Positions 8,455 through 17,200 of a stretch of DNA of 64,000 bases are shown here, one piece after another. The stretch comes from Arthrobacter globiformis (GTDB lineage Bacteria; Actinomycetota; Actinomycetes; Actinomycetales; Micrococcaceae): the NCBI RefSeq assembly GCF_030817195.1, contig NZ_JAUSYZ010000001.1, forward strand, positions 744,001 to 808,000, given 5' to 3'. Positions within the stretch are counted from its first letter, which is position 1; every line of letters begins with the position of its first letter. The position numbers were made by a program, and so were the translations under genes. Under the pieces are notes generated by a model that had not been told where the DNA came from, made no database searches, and saw only the letters and a program-made list of their open reading frames with translations.

Positions 8455-8682
8455 CGGGCGCCCAAGCCGGCACCGTCCCCGCGGCACTTGTGAGCCGCGA
8501 TACTTGTGGGCCGCGGGACATTTCCGTACGATCGGGCAAGGCTATGCAGTTGGCCTTTGGACTCTCTTTCTGGGGATCTTTTTGAATCACAACTGCGTGG
8601 TGCCGGTGCGGGTCGAGTACTCCCGGCACGTCTCTTCCGGCCTCCGCGTGCCCGCCTGCCTGGTCCCGGCGGGGGCAGGGCG

Positions 8683-9012
8683 ATGACTGATGAAATCTTG
8701 ACTGACCCGGCGCTGAGCGACCGTGCCATGACAGGCGACCGTGCGATGGCAGACGAAGAACTGCGCCGTCACCTGGAGGGATGCCTGGACGAGGCCGTGG
8801 ACCCGGCTGCAACCCTGGCTGCGGTGCCGGACGCGGAGCTGGCCCGGCTCGCGGACGGGCTGTACCGGCATTTGGACACGCCCAGCCCTGCCTTCGGCGC
8901 CCGGTTCTGGTACGTCCAGGTCACCGAGGAACTCAGGCGGCGCCGCCTTCGCCCGTCCCGCCCGGGCGCCGCTCCGGTGGACCCGGTGGCAAGCGAGGCC
9001 CCCGCCGGGTAG
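8683..9012 (+). CDS. Small protein of unknown function, paralogue of 42504-42728
   Basis: ATG 8683 gives 109 residues after a purine-rich GGGGGCAGGGCG. The centre contains ELARLADGLYRHLDTPSP followed by FGARFWYVQVTEELRRR. The same pattern occurs in the minus-strand gene at 42504-42728 (ELAIIVDALYRNLDTPTP, FGAQDWY, TEELARR), about 23 identities in 38 positions. It is predicted cytosolic, helical and charged; no known domain is recognised. The 228 bases upstream have no other gene and probably hold its promoter. Confidence 0.72.
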   Translation: MTDEILTDPALSDRAMTGDRAMADEELRRHLEGCLDEAVDPAATLAAVPDAELARLADGLYRHLDTPSPAFGARFWYVQVTEELRRRRLRPSRPGAAPVDPVASEAPAG

Positions 9013-9034
9013 GTGCATTCGCGCTGGGTGGGGA

Positions 9035-9397
9035 TTACGACGGCGGGGGCTGCTTGGCGCGGTTGCGTTGCCATTGCGCTGCGTGCCAGAAGAGCAGGCC
9101 GAGGAATCCAGCGAGGCCGGCGAAAAGCATCTGTGGCGCGAACGTGATCCACATGTAGCTCACGGGCATGACCTGTGACTGGGTGCCTGAGTTCAGTGAC
9201 TCCTGCGCGAGCGTGAAGACTCCGAAGGGTGACACCAGCAGGATCGCCTCGATCACCCACAGCGCAACGATGAATGGGTTCACGGACAGGCGGCTCCGTT
9301 GCGTTGCGGGCTGCCCGGCGCCGGGCCCGTATCCGGTGGGATTTCCCTGCGAATCTACTTCCCGAAAATTTATCGGATCCTGCTCGTAGCCGGACAT
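9035..9397 (-). CDS. Small membrane protein, two predicted helices
   Basis: ATG 9397 is preceded by AGGGGG. The 120-residue product has a hydrophilic N-terminus, a helix around VALWVIEAILLVSPFGVFTL, a periplasm-sized loop and a second helix around MLFAGLAGFLGLLFWHA, then a basic tail. No family is recognised. The frame is open far upstream, but that part is antisense to desA and is not coding. It is divergent from the iron-regulated des operon. Confidence 0.68.
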   Translation of the reverse strand: MSGYEQDPINFREVDSQGNPTGYGPGAGQPATQRSRLSVNPFIVALWVIEAILLVSPFGVFTLAQESLNSGTQSQVMPVSYMWITFAPQMLFAGLAGFLGLLFWHAAQWQRNRAKQPPPS

Positions 9398-9612
9398 GTC
9401 CCCCTGCTTCCTGCTGCGGTCGACGCCTCGTGCAGAAACTCTACTCCGCCCGTCCCGCCGTGTCCCGGCTGGGCCTCCCGTCCTGACCAGGGCGGGCATT
9501 ATGTGCGTTTCGGCTGTGCGGCGAAAGTCAATGAACCCGGATAACGGTGAAAAAACCTTGAATCTGCGCGAATTTGGGAAATACATCACACAAGTTTGAC
9601 TAAAAGGCTCAC

Positions 9613-9631
9613 CTAAGTAAGGCTTACCTTG
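9613..9631 (+). promoter_or_regulatory. DtxR/IdeR-type iron box of the des operon
   Basis: CTAAGTAAGGCTTACCTTG closely matches the actinobacterial iron box TTAGGTTAGGCTAACCTAA, with a perfect GTAAG-G-CTTAC core. A TTGACT lies at 9596-9601, so the box would cover the -10 region. With iron, DtxR/IdeR (DmdR) should block transcription; under iron starvation the operon should open. Confidence 0.8.
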
Positions 9632-9685
9632 CTTGGCGCCTGTTGCTGGTGCCTGGTGCATATCACGCCGAAAAAAGGATGATCT

Positions 9686-11323
9686 ATGACGCTGCTGCCC
9701 GATGTGGAGGAACCACGCGCGGACTTCGATGCCGGAACTGGCCCTCATGCCCAAAACACGTCTGCCCAAGGCACTTCCCGCCTGGACTTCGGCTCCGGCG
9801 TGGAACTCGCGCTCGCGGCCAGCAACCAGCTGTTCAACGCCCGGAATGCGCCGCGCTACGTGGCCCAGGTGCTGCAGGGCGTCAACGCCGTGGCCACCAA
9901 ACTCGAGCGCACCTCGCAGCCGTTCACCGGCGTCGGCCCGGCCGAGATGAAGCGCCGCGTCGAGGCAGTGGACCTGGAGCGGCCGCTGCCGGACACGGCG
10001 GCAGCCCTCGAGGAGCTGCAGCACACCTACCTGCGCGACGCCGTGTACTTCCATGACGCAAAGTACGCCGCCCACCTGAACTGCCCCGTGGTCATTCCCG
10101 CCCTCGTGGGCGAGGCAGTGCTTTCGGCCGTGAATTCGTCGATGGACACGTGGGACCAGAGCGCAGGCGCCACCATGATCGAGCGCCGCCTCATCGACTG
10201 GACCGCCGAGCGGCTCGGCCTGGGAAGCACGGCCGACGGCGTGTTCACGTCCGGCGGCAGCCAGTCCAACCTGCAGGCGCTGCTCATTGCCCGGAACCAC
10301 GCGGTGGCCCGGCTGCGGCAGGATCCGGCCAACGAGGGGCTGCGCCTCCCGCTGCTGCTGGAGAAGCTGCGGATCTTCACCTCGGTGGACAGCCACTTCA
10401 GCATCCAGAAATCGGCGTCCATGCTGGGACTGGGCTTCGATGCTGTCGTGTCCGTTGCCTGTGCGGCCGACCACCGCATGGATCCGGCCGCGTTGGCCAA
10501 CGCCCTGGCCACGGCCCACAACGACGGCCTGGTTCCGATGGCCGTTGTGGGTACGGCCGGGACCACGGACTTCGGCGCCGTGGATCCGCTGGCGGAACTG
10601 GCCGTCCTGGCCGGAGCCTACGGTGCATGGTTCCATGTTGACGCTGCCTACGGCGGCGGACTCATGGTTTCCAACCGCCACCGCCATCTCCTGGAAGGCA
10701 TCAGGCTGGCGGACTCCGTCACGGTGGACTTCCACAAGACCTTCTTCCAGCCCGTCAGTTCCAGCGCGCTGCTGGTGCGCGAGGGCGCAATGCTGCGCCA
10801 CGTCACCTACTACGCCGACTACCTGAACCCGGAAACCGCGGCCCGCGCCGAGATCCCCAACCAGGTGGACAAGAGCATCCAGACCACGCGCCGGTTCGAC
10901 GCCCTCAAGCTCTGGCTGACGCTCCGCATCATGGGCGCCGATGCCGTGGGTGCGCTGCTCGACGAGGCGATCGACCTGGCGGCCCGCGTGGGCTCAGTTC
11001 TCGCAACAGACGACGACTTCGAACTGGCTGCAGAGCCGCAGCTGAGCACGCTGGTCTTCCGGTACCGGCCGCTCACGGCGGACGGGACACGGCTGTCCGA
11101 AGACGCGGCCGATGAGCTGAATCCGGCCATCCGCTCAGCCGTGTTCGCGTCGGGCCAGGCCGTCGTGGCAGGCACCAAGGTCGCAGGACGCCACTACCTG
11201 AAATTCACGCTCCTTAACGCCGAGGCAACGCTCGAGGATATCGGCGAGATCATCGCCCTGCTCCGAAGTGCGGGCGAGAGCCTGCTGGCCGGGTCGACCG
11301 CACGGGCGGAGGCACACGCATGA
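9686..11323 (+). CDS. desA: Lysine decarboxylase-type PLP enzyme, siderophore biosynthesis (DesA)
   Basis: This 545-residue group II PLP-dependent decarboxylase shows VFTSGGSQSNLQALL (phosphate and cofactor loop), WFHVDAAYGGGL (Asp of the cofactor pocket) and VDFHKTFFQP, where Lys351 binds PLP. In desferrioxamine pathways DesA converts lysine to cadaverine. Similar enzymes act on 2,4-diaminobutyrate, but the following desB-desC-desD order favours cadaverine. AAGGA lies six bases before the ATG. It is the first gene of an iron-box operon and overlaps desB by four bases. Confidence 0.9.
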   Translation: MTLLPDVEEPRADFDAGTGPHAQNTSAQGTSRLDFGSGVELALAASNQLFNARNAPRYVAQVLQGVNAVATKLERTSQPFTGVGPAEMKRRVEAVDLERPLPDTAAALEELQHTYLRDAVYFHDAKYAAHLNCPVVIPALVGEAVLSAVNSSMDTWDQSAGATMIERRLIDWTAERLGLGSTADGVFTSGGSQSNLQALLIARNHAVARLRQDPANEGLRLPLLLEKLRIFTSVDSHFSIQKSASMLGLGFDAVVSVACAADHRMDPAALANALATAHNDGLVPMAVVGTAGTTDFGAVDPLAELAVLAGAYGAWFHVDAAYGGGLMVSNRHRHLLEGIRLADSVTVDFHKTFFQPVSSSALLVREGAMLRHVTYYADYLNPETAARAEIPNQVDKSIQTTRRFDALKLWLTLRIMGADAVGALLDEAIDLAARVGSVLATDDDFELAAEPQLSTLVFRYRPLTADGTRLSEDAADELNPAIRSAVFASGQAVVAGTKVAGRHYLKFTLLNAEATLEDIGEIIALLRSAGESLLAGSTARAEAHA

Positions 11324-12690
11324 GCACCTCACCACTTAGCACCTCAGGCGCAGGCCGTATTTACGACTTCGCCGGCATCGGCGTCGGACCCTTCAACCTG
11401 GGTCTCGCCGCGCTGAGCGAGCCGATCGAGAGCCTGGAGGGCGTGTTCCTTGAGCGGCGCGAATCCTTCGACTGGCACCCCGGCATGATGCTGGAGCCGG
11501 CCCACCTGCAGGTACCGTTCATGGCGGATCTCGTGACCCTGGCGGATCCGACATCACCGTACTCCTTCCTGAACTTCCTCAAGCAGACCGGCAGGCTCTA
11601 CCGCTTCTACATCCGCGAAAACTTCTACCCGCTGCGGGCCGAGTACAACCAGTACTGCCAGTGGGTGGCCGGCCAGCTGCCGTCGGTCCGGTTTGGCGCG
11701 GACGTCACCGACGTGGCGTACGACGGCGGCGTGTACACACTTTCGGTGGACGGCCCCGCGGGGCCGGAGGTGCTTCGTGCGCGCCGGCTGGTGCTCGGCA
11801 CCGGAACATCGCCCTACGTTCCCGAAGCATGCCGCGGGATTCTGGGTGCGGGGGGACCGGTCCTCCACAACGCGGATTACCTGGCGCGGAAAAGCGAACT
11901 CCAACAGCGGCGGAGCATCACCATCGTGGGCAGTGGACAGAGCGCGGCGGAGATCTATTACGAGCTGCTTCAGGACATCGACGTGCACGGGTACCAGCTC
12001 AACTGGGTCACCCGCTCGGGGAGGTTCTTCCCGCTGGAGTACACCAAGCTCACCCTCGAGATGACCTCACCGGAGTACGTCGACTATTTCCACAGGCTTC
12101 CGCAGGACCGCCGCGACTCACTCATCAAAAACCAAAAGAACCTCTACAAGGGCATCAACTCCGAGCTCATCGACGCGATCTACGACCTCCTCTACACCAA
12201 GAGCCTCTCCGGCATGGTGGACACCCGGCTGCTCACGCATTCCGCCGTGACCGGTGCCGGCTGGAACGCCTCCACCGGGTCCCACACCCTGGAGCTGTCC
12301 CACGGGGAGCAGGGCGCGGATTATTCGCTGGAGACGGAGGCGGTGGTGCTCGCCACCGGATACGCCTACCGTGAGCCGGCGTTCCTTGCCGGCGTGCAGG
12401 AGCGCATTGCCCGCGACAGCGCCGGAAGGTTCGCCGTCCAGCGCACCTACAGCACCGGCGTCGAACCCGGCGAAATCTTCGTGCAGAACGCCGAACTCCA
12501 CACCCACGGCTTCGTCACGCCGGACCTCGGCATGGCCGCCTACCGGAACTCCTGCATCCTCCGGGACATCCTGGGCCGCGAGGTCTATCCGGTGGAGCGC
12601 AGCATTGCTTTCCAGGAGTTCGGAGCGCCCACCGGAGTTGCGCCGGCCGATGCCGCCGGAGTAGCTGCGAAGGCGGAGGTGCCCGCATGA
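11320..12690 (+). CDS. desB: Lysine/cadaverine N6-hydroxylase, FAD-dependent (DesB)
   Basis: The 456-residue N-hydroxylating monooxygenase has the FAD motif GIGVGPFNLGLAAL, the NADPH motif ITIVGSGQSAAEIYYELL and the C-terminal LATGYAYREP typical of IucD/PvdA/SidA enzymes. It hydroxylates the terminal amine of cadaverine (or lysine) as the first step to a hydroxamate. Its start overlaps the desA stop (ATGA) and its stop overlaps the desC start, giving tight coupling. Confidence 0.93.
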   Translation: MSTSPLSTSGAGRIYDFAGIGVGPFNLGLAALSEPIESLEGVFLERRESFDWHPGMMLEPAHLQVPFMADLVTLADPTSPYSFLNFLKQTGRLYRFYIRENFYPLRAEYNQYCQWVAGQLPSVRFGADVTDVAYDGGVYTLSVDGPAGPEVLRARRLVLGTGTSPYVPEACRGILGAGGPVLHNADYLARKSELQQRRSITIVGSGQSAAEIYYELLQDIDVHGYQLNWVTRSGRFFPLEYTKLTLEMTSPEYVDYFHRLPQDRRDSLIKNQKNLYKGINSELIDAIYDLLYTKSLSGMVDTRLLTHSAVTGAGWNASTGSHTLELSHGEQGADYSLETEAVVLATGYAYREPAFLAGVQERIARDSAGRFAVQRTYSTGVEPGEIFVQNAELHTHGFVTPDLGMAAYRNSCILRDILGREVYPVERSIAFQEFGAPTGVAPADAAGVAAKAEVPA

Positions 12691-13259
12691 GCTTCACCTT
12701 CCGCTGCCTTGACGCAGCCGCCGACGCACCGCTCCTCCACAGCTGGGTCACCCGCCCGTACGCCTCCTTCTGGGGGATGCTGAACGCGTCAGTCGAGGAC
12801 GTGGTGGAGGAGTATTCGAAGATCCAGTCCAGCGGACACCACCACGCGCTGCTGGGGATCGACGACGGCGTCCCGGCCTTCCTGATGGAGGAGTACCTGC
12901 CGGTATCGTCGCCGCTCAACAGCGTCTACGCTGTCCAGCCGGGCGATATCGGCATGCACCTGCTGGTCGCCCCGCCGCAGGGAATGCCGCGTCCGGGGTT
13001 CACTGCCGACGTCATGGAGTCGGTCCTGGACCGGCTCTTCCAAAAACCCGGCGTGGAACGCGTGGTGGTGGAACCCGACGCCCGCAACACGAACATCCAC
13101 GTCCTCAACGCCCGGCTGGGCTTTGAGCCTGCCGGCGAGGTGACCCTTCCGGACAAGCAGGCCCTCCTGAGCTTTTGTACGCGTGAGTCATTCCACTCGG
13201 CCCGCGCTGCCCGTTCCCTAACCCCGAAACGCCAATCAACGCAGGAAGCATCACTGTGA
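12687..13259 (+). CDS. desC: Siderophore N-acyltransferase (DesC, GNAT fold)
   Basis: The 190-residue product resembles IucB/RhbD/DesC acyltransferases, with WVTRPYASFWGM near the start, IGMHLLVAPPQG, and the acyl-CoA binding VVVEPDARNTNIHVLNARLG. It should transfer succinyl or acetyl from CoA to N-hydroxycadaverine to form the hydroxamate. The C-terminal 30 residues are basic and unconserved. Four-base overlaps join it to desB and desD. Confidence 0.9.
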   Translation: MSFTFRCLDAAADAPLLHSWVTRPYASFWGMLNASVEDVVEEYSKIQSSGHHHALLGIDDGVPAFLMEEYLPVSSPLNSVYAVQPGDIGMHLLVAPPQGMPRPGFTADVMESVLDRLFQKPGVERVVVEPDARNTNIHVLNARLGFEPAGEVTLPDKQALLSFCTRESFHSARAARSLTPKRQSTQEASL

Positions 13260-15092
13260 CCACCCTTGAATTTGCATCTGTCCTGACCGCAGGCAATGCG
13301 GCTCCCCACCTCACGCCGGAACGCTGGGCCGCTGCCAACCGGCACCTGGTCCGCAAAGCGCTCGCCGAGTTCTCGCACGAGCGGATCCTCGTCCCGGAAC
13401 CGACCGGAAACGGCGACGGCGGGTACCGGGTCCGCAGCGACGACGGCACCGTTGAATACCGCTTCTCCGCCCGGATCCTGCAGCTGGACCACTGGTCCGT
13501 CGACGCGGCTTCACATTACCTGCAGCCGCGACGGCCAGGACGCCCCGCTGGACGCGCTGCGCTTCATTACTGAACTCTCCGGAACCTTGGGCATCCGCCA
13601 GGAAATGCTGCCCATTTACCTCGAGGAGATCAGCAGCACGCTCTCCAGCCATACGTTCAAACAGTGGATGGGCCAGCCGTCGTCGGCCGACCTGGCAGCC
13701 GGCGTGACCCGCGGGGCGGACGCAGCCACGGACTTCCAGACGATTGAACGCAGCATGACCGAGGGGCACCCGTGCTTTGTGGCCAACAACGGGCGGCTGG
13801 GGTTCGGAATCGGTGACTACCGCGCCTTTGCCCCCGAGGCAGCAGCCCCGGTGCAGCTGGAGTGGATCGCGGTGCACCGCAGCAAGGCGGTCTTCACGTC
13901 CAGCGAAGGGCTGGACTACGCCGCCCACCTGGACGCGGAACTGGGGGCAGGCACCCTGGCCTTCTTTGACGCCGAACTCGGCGCCCTCGGCCTGGACCCT
14001 GCCCAGTACTTCCTGATGCCCGTGCATCCGTGGCAGTGGGAGAACAAGCTGACGGTCACGTTTGCCGCCGAAATCGCCCAGCGGCACATCGTCCACCTCG
14101 GAATCGGGGCCGACAGTTACCAGGCCCAGCAGTCCATCCGCACGTTCTTCAACACCACCTCGCCGGGGAAGACGTACGTCAAAACAGCCATGTCCGTGCT
14201 CAACATGGGGTTCATGCGCGGGCTGTCGCCGCAGTACATGAAGGCGACGCCGGCGATCAATGACTGGCTCCAGGACCTGATCTCCCATGACGAGGCACTC
14301 CAGGGCCGCGGGCTTGCCATGATCCGTGAAGTGGCGGCCATCGGCTACCACAACGGCTACTACGAGGCAGCCGCTGCGAAGGAGTCGCCTTACCGGAAGA
14401 TGCTCTCCGCGCTGTGGCGGGAGAGCCCGCTGCCGCTGCTCAAGGACGGCCAGCAGCTGGCCACCATGGCCTCGCTCCTGCACGTCGACGCCGCGGGCAA
14501 GCCCATGGTGTCCGCGCTGATCGAGCAGTCCGGGATGGAGCCGGGCGCGTGGCTGCGGCAGTACTTCGAGGCGTACCTCGTCCCGCTGGTGCACTGCCTG
14601 TGCCGCTACGAGCTGGCCTTCATGCCCCACGGCGAGAACGTGATTCTGGTCCTCGAGAACGGCGTGCCGGTCCGCGCCGTCATGAAGGACATCGCCGAGG
14701 AGATCGTGGTGATGGGGGACAGGCTTGACCTGCCCGAAGCGGTGTCCCGGATCAAGGTGGACATTCCCGACGGCGACAAGGTCCTGACCATCTTCACGGA
14801 CGTGTTCGACTGCATCTTCCGCTTCCTCGCCGCCCTCCTGGAGGAAGACGGCGTGCTCAGCGGCGAGGAGTTCTGGCGCACCGCCGCGGCAACGGTTCGC
14901 GGCTACCAGGCGGAGCACCCGGAACTCGCGGACCAGTTTGCCCGCCACGATTTGTTCGCCCCGGACTTCGAACTGTCCTGCCTGAACCGGCTGCAGCTGC
15001 GCAACAACCAGCAGATGCTGGACCTGGCTGACCCGTCCGGGGGCCTGCAGAAGGCGGGACGGCTCGCGAATCCGCTGGCCAAATTCGCCTGA
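13256..15092 (+). pseudogene. desD: NIS siderophore synthetase DesD (IucA/IucC family), frameshifted
   Basis: The GTG at 13256 opens a frame that reads a normal IucA/IucC N-terminus (LTPERWAAANRHLVRKALAE, RILQLDHWSVDAAS) but stops at 13573. The remainder (SRDGQDAPLDALRF, FLMPVHPWQWENK, SIRTFFNTTSPGKTYVKTA, FMPHGENVILVLENG) continues in the next frame to 15092. One extra base near 13511-13520 explains the break; removing it restores an enzyme of about 611 residues. ATP-dependent NIS synthetases join and cyclise hydroxamate monomers into desferrioxamine-type siderophores. The rest of the frame is clean and all active-site regions survive, so this is either a recent mutation or a sequence error. 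Confidence 0.88.
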
Positions 15093-15146
15093 ACACCGCC
15101 GTCAAGCAAGGCTGATTCATCGGTGCTGCGGGGCTAGGCTGTTGGC

Positions 15147-15950
15147 ATGACGCCGAACACCGCCAGACCCACAGCCCTCGTCACCGGCGCCACCGCGGGA
15201 CTTGGCGCCGAATTTGCCCGCCAGCTTGCCGAAAAGGGAAACAACCTGGTGCTCGTGGCGCGCGATACGGCACGGCTGCAGTCCACAGCGGATGAGCTGC
15301 AGCGGCGGTACGGAACCACGGCGGAGGTGCTGACCGCGGACCTGACCGACGACGGCGGCGTGGCCGCCGTCGTCGGACGCCTTTCCGACGCCTCGCGGCC
15401 GGTGGATGTGCTGGTGAACAACGCCGGAATCGGGCTGCTGCACAACTTCGACGAGAACCCGATCGAGGACGAGCGGAAGCACCTGAAGCTGCACGTGCAG
15501 ACGGCCATGGAGCTCAGCCACGCCGCCCTGCAGGGCATGCTGGCCCGCGGTTCCGGCCGGATCATCAACGTGGCCAGTGTGGCGGCTTTCCTTCCCCGCG
15601 GTTCCTACTCGGCGGCGAAGGCCTGGCTGCTCAGCTTCAGCCGCTGGGCGAACCTCGCCTACTCGCCCCGCGGCGTTAAGGTAACCGCCGTCTGCCCGGG
15701 ATTTGTCCACACCGAGTTCCATGACCGGATGGGGATGGACAAGTCCGTGGCCCCGGGCTGGACGTGGCTGCGGCCGGGGCGCGTGGTCCGGGAAGCGCTG
15801 GCCGACAATGAGCGCGGAAAGGCTGTTTCCATCCCGACCAAGCGCTACAAGGTGCTGGCCGCCGTCGTCCGCGTGGTGCCGGACAGGTTTACGGCCGGGC
15901 CGCCGCGCCGGCCGCAGGAGCCGGGCGTCGGTTCCGCCGCGAGCGGATAA
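15147..15950 (+). CDS. SDR-family oxidoreductase
   Basis: A classical short-chain dehydrogenase of 267 residues. The cofactor motif is TGATAGLGAEFARQ near residue 14, followed by LVNNAGIG, the catalytic serine in INVASVAAFLP, and YSAAKAW. An Arg after the second strand (VLVARD) suggests NADP(H). The substrate is unknown. The C-terminal codons overlap the convergent FUSC gene by 62 bases. Confidence 0.9.
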   Translation: MTPNTARPTALVTGATAGLGAEFARQLAEKGNNLVLVARDTARLQSTADELQRRYGTTAEVLTADLTDDGGVAAVVGRLSDASRPVDVLVNNAGIGLLHNFDENPIEDERKHLKLHVQTAMELSHAALQGMLARGSGRIINVASVAAFLPRGSYSAAKAWLLSFSRWANLAYSPRGVKVTAVCPGFVHTEFHDRMGMDKSVAPGWTWLRPGRVVREALADNERGKAVSIPTKRYKVLAAVVRVVPDRFTAGPPRRPQEPGVGSAASG

Positions 15951-17040
15951 GCAGCACCACGAGTATTCCGGTGCCGGCCCCCACCACGGTTTCGACGGCG
16001 CGTTCGACGATGAGCACCTGCGGGTCCGCCGGCGCCGCCAGCTGCGTCATCAGCAGGATCACCGGAGTGAACCAGACCATCGCCAGCCCGTAGTGCCGGG
16101 TCATGAACAGCTCGGTGCCGAACTGGAAGACGATCACCAGCAGCGCCAGCACCGCAGCCTCCGCCCCCGGGAAAAAGTGCAGCGGAGCCCATGGCCCCGG
16201 CAGAAGTACGACGGCGACCAGCACCAGCCCGAGGAACGTCCCCATGATCCTGTGGATGCCGCGGTGGACGCTGCTGGGCAGGTCCGCGCCGGCGAGGGGA
16301 ACCGCCGCGGCGGCCATCGCCCAATGCGGGTGGCCGCTTCCGGTCAGGACGCCGATGGCGCCGGCGGCCCCGACGGCCAGCACGTAGCGGGCGGCGTCCA
16401 GGGCTGTCCGGCGGCGCAGTGCTCCGCGCAGCCGGGCGGACGGCCGCGCCGCGCCGCGGCGCCATGCCCTGCCGCGGACCCAGCCGCCGAATCCCACGAG
16501 CAGGGAGAAGGCGGCGGACGCGGCAGCGATGAGCAGCGCCACGTACCAAGGTACGGCGGTGGGAACGGACGCGCAGGCACCCAGGGCAAGGATCCCGAAG
16601 AAGGGGCCGTTGGGCCGGAGATGGACCTTGTCCGAATAGACGGAACCTGCGCCGGCCAGAAGGGCTTCGATGCCAACGAGCCACCAGGAGTGCAGGCCGT
16701 TGACCGAAAGGAACACGCCCACGGTCACGCCCGAAAGCAGGACCAGTGCCGCCTGGAGCTGGTGTTTGAGCCGGAGCTGGTGCGGCTCCGAGCGGCCGTA
16801 CATGCCGGTAAGCGCGCCGAACACGGCGTAAATGGTGAGCTCCGGCCGGCCGGCGAGCAAGAGGACGAGGGAGGGGACGGCGACGCTGATGGCCACACGC
16901 CATGCGGAGAGGTGGTCGTTGTTGGCGGGGCCCAGGCTGTGGAGCTGCCGCAGGTGGTGCACTACAGACTGCACCGGCACGACCCCTTTCACCCTACGAA
17001 GGTAGCACCGCCGCAAAGATCTCACCGCGGGTTGCGTCAC
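15889..17040 (-). CDS. FUSC-family integral membrane protein
   Basis: The 383-residue protein has two blocks of hydrophobic helices (AWRVAISVAVPSLVLLLAG to LIAAASAAFSLLVGFGG, then YVLAVGAAGAIGVLTGSG to GAGTGILVVLLI) flanking a basic cytosolic linker, the arrangement of fusaric acid resistance (FUSC) proteins and aromatic acid exporters. The DLPSSVHRGIHRIMGTFLG segment is typical. The start is uncertain: ATG 17040 lacks a good ribosome site, while GTG 16980 or 16974 follows AAAGGGG and would remove about 20 residues. The substrate is unknown. Confidence 0.82.
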   Translation of the reverse strand: MTQPAVRSLRRCYLRRVKGVVPVQSVVHHLRQLHSLGPANNDHLSAWRVAISVAVPSLVLLLAGRPELTIYAVFGALTGMYGRSEPHQLRLKHQLQAALVLLSGVTVGVFLSVNGLHSWWLVGIEALLAGAGSVYSDKVHLRPNGPFFGILALGACASVPTAVPWYVALLIAAASAAFSLLVGFGGWVRGRAWRRGAARPSARLRGALRRRTALDAARYVLAVGAAGAIGVLTGSGHPHWAMAAAAVPLAGADLPSSVHRGIHRIMGTFLGLVLVAVVLLPGPWAPLHFFPGAEAAVLALLVIVFQFGTELFMTRHYGLAMVWFTPVILLMTQLAAPADPQVLIVERAVETVVGAGTGILVVLLIRSRRNRRPAPAAGAAARP

Positions 17041-17072
17041 AAAGTGAGACAGGCAACAGGGCGGTTCGACTG

Positions 17073-17123
17073 GGCAGCGCTTTCGGCTTGGCAGCGCTTT
17101 CGACCAGGCAGCGCGAAGGCCCG
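17073..17123. repeat. Three tandem copies of a 17-bp unit
   Basis: Units at 17073, 17090 and 17107 each begin GGCAGCGC; the first two share GGCAGCGCTTTCG. The third runs into the left arm of the adjacent terminator. It lies between the FUSC start and the MFS gene end. Confidence 0.8.
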
Positions 17124-17164
17124 CCCGGTATGCCCCTGGGAAAGGACAGCCCGGGCGGGCCTTC
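17115..17164 (-). terminator. Terminator of the ProP-like transporter gene
   Basis: GAAGGCCCGCCCGG at 17115-17128 pairs perfectly with 17151-17164, a 14-bp stem with a 22-base loop. It lies 37 bases past the stop of the minus-strand MFS gene. Confidence 0.75.
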
Positions 17165-17200
17165 AGTCGCGTCAGCCTTCGGCACCAACAGCCTGCAGCA

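Noticed and set aside
9035..10801. 588-codon minus-strand frame through desA
   Set aside because: Only the last 120 codons, after ATG 9397 with its ribosome site, look like protein; the rest is antisense to desA.
13505..13580. Programmed ribosomal frameshift in desD
   Set aside because: There is no slippery heptamer, and NIS synthetases are not known to need one; a plain indel is simpler.
13311..14948. 545-codon minus-strand frame across desD
   Set aside because: Composition is Gly/Arg/His-rich shadow with no domain; the plus strand carries the siderophore synthetase.
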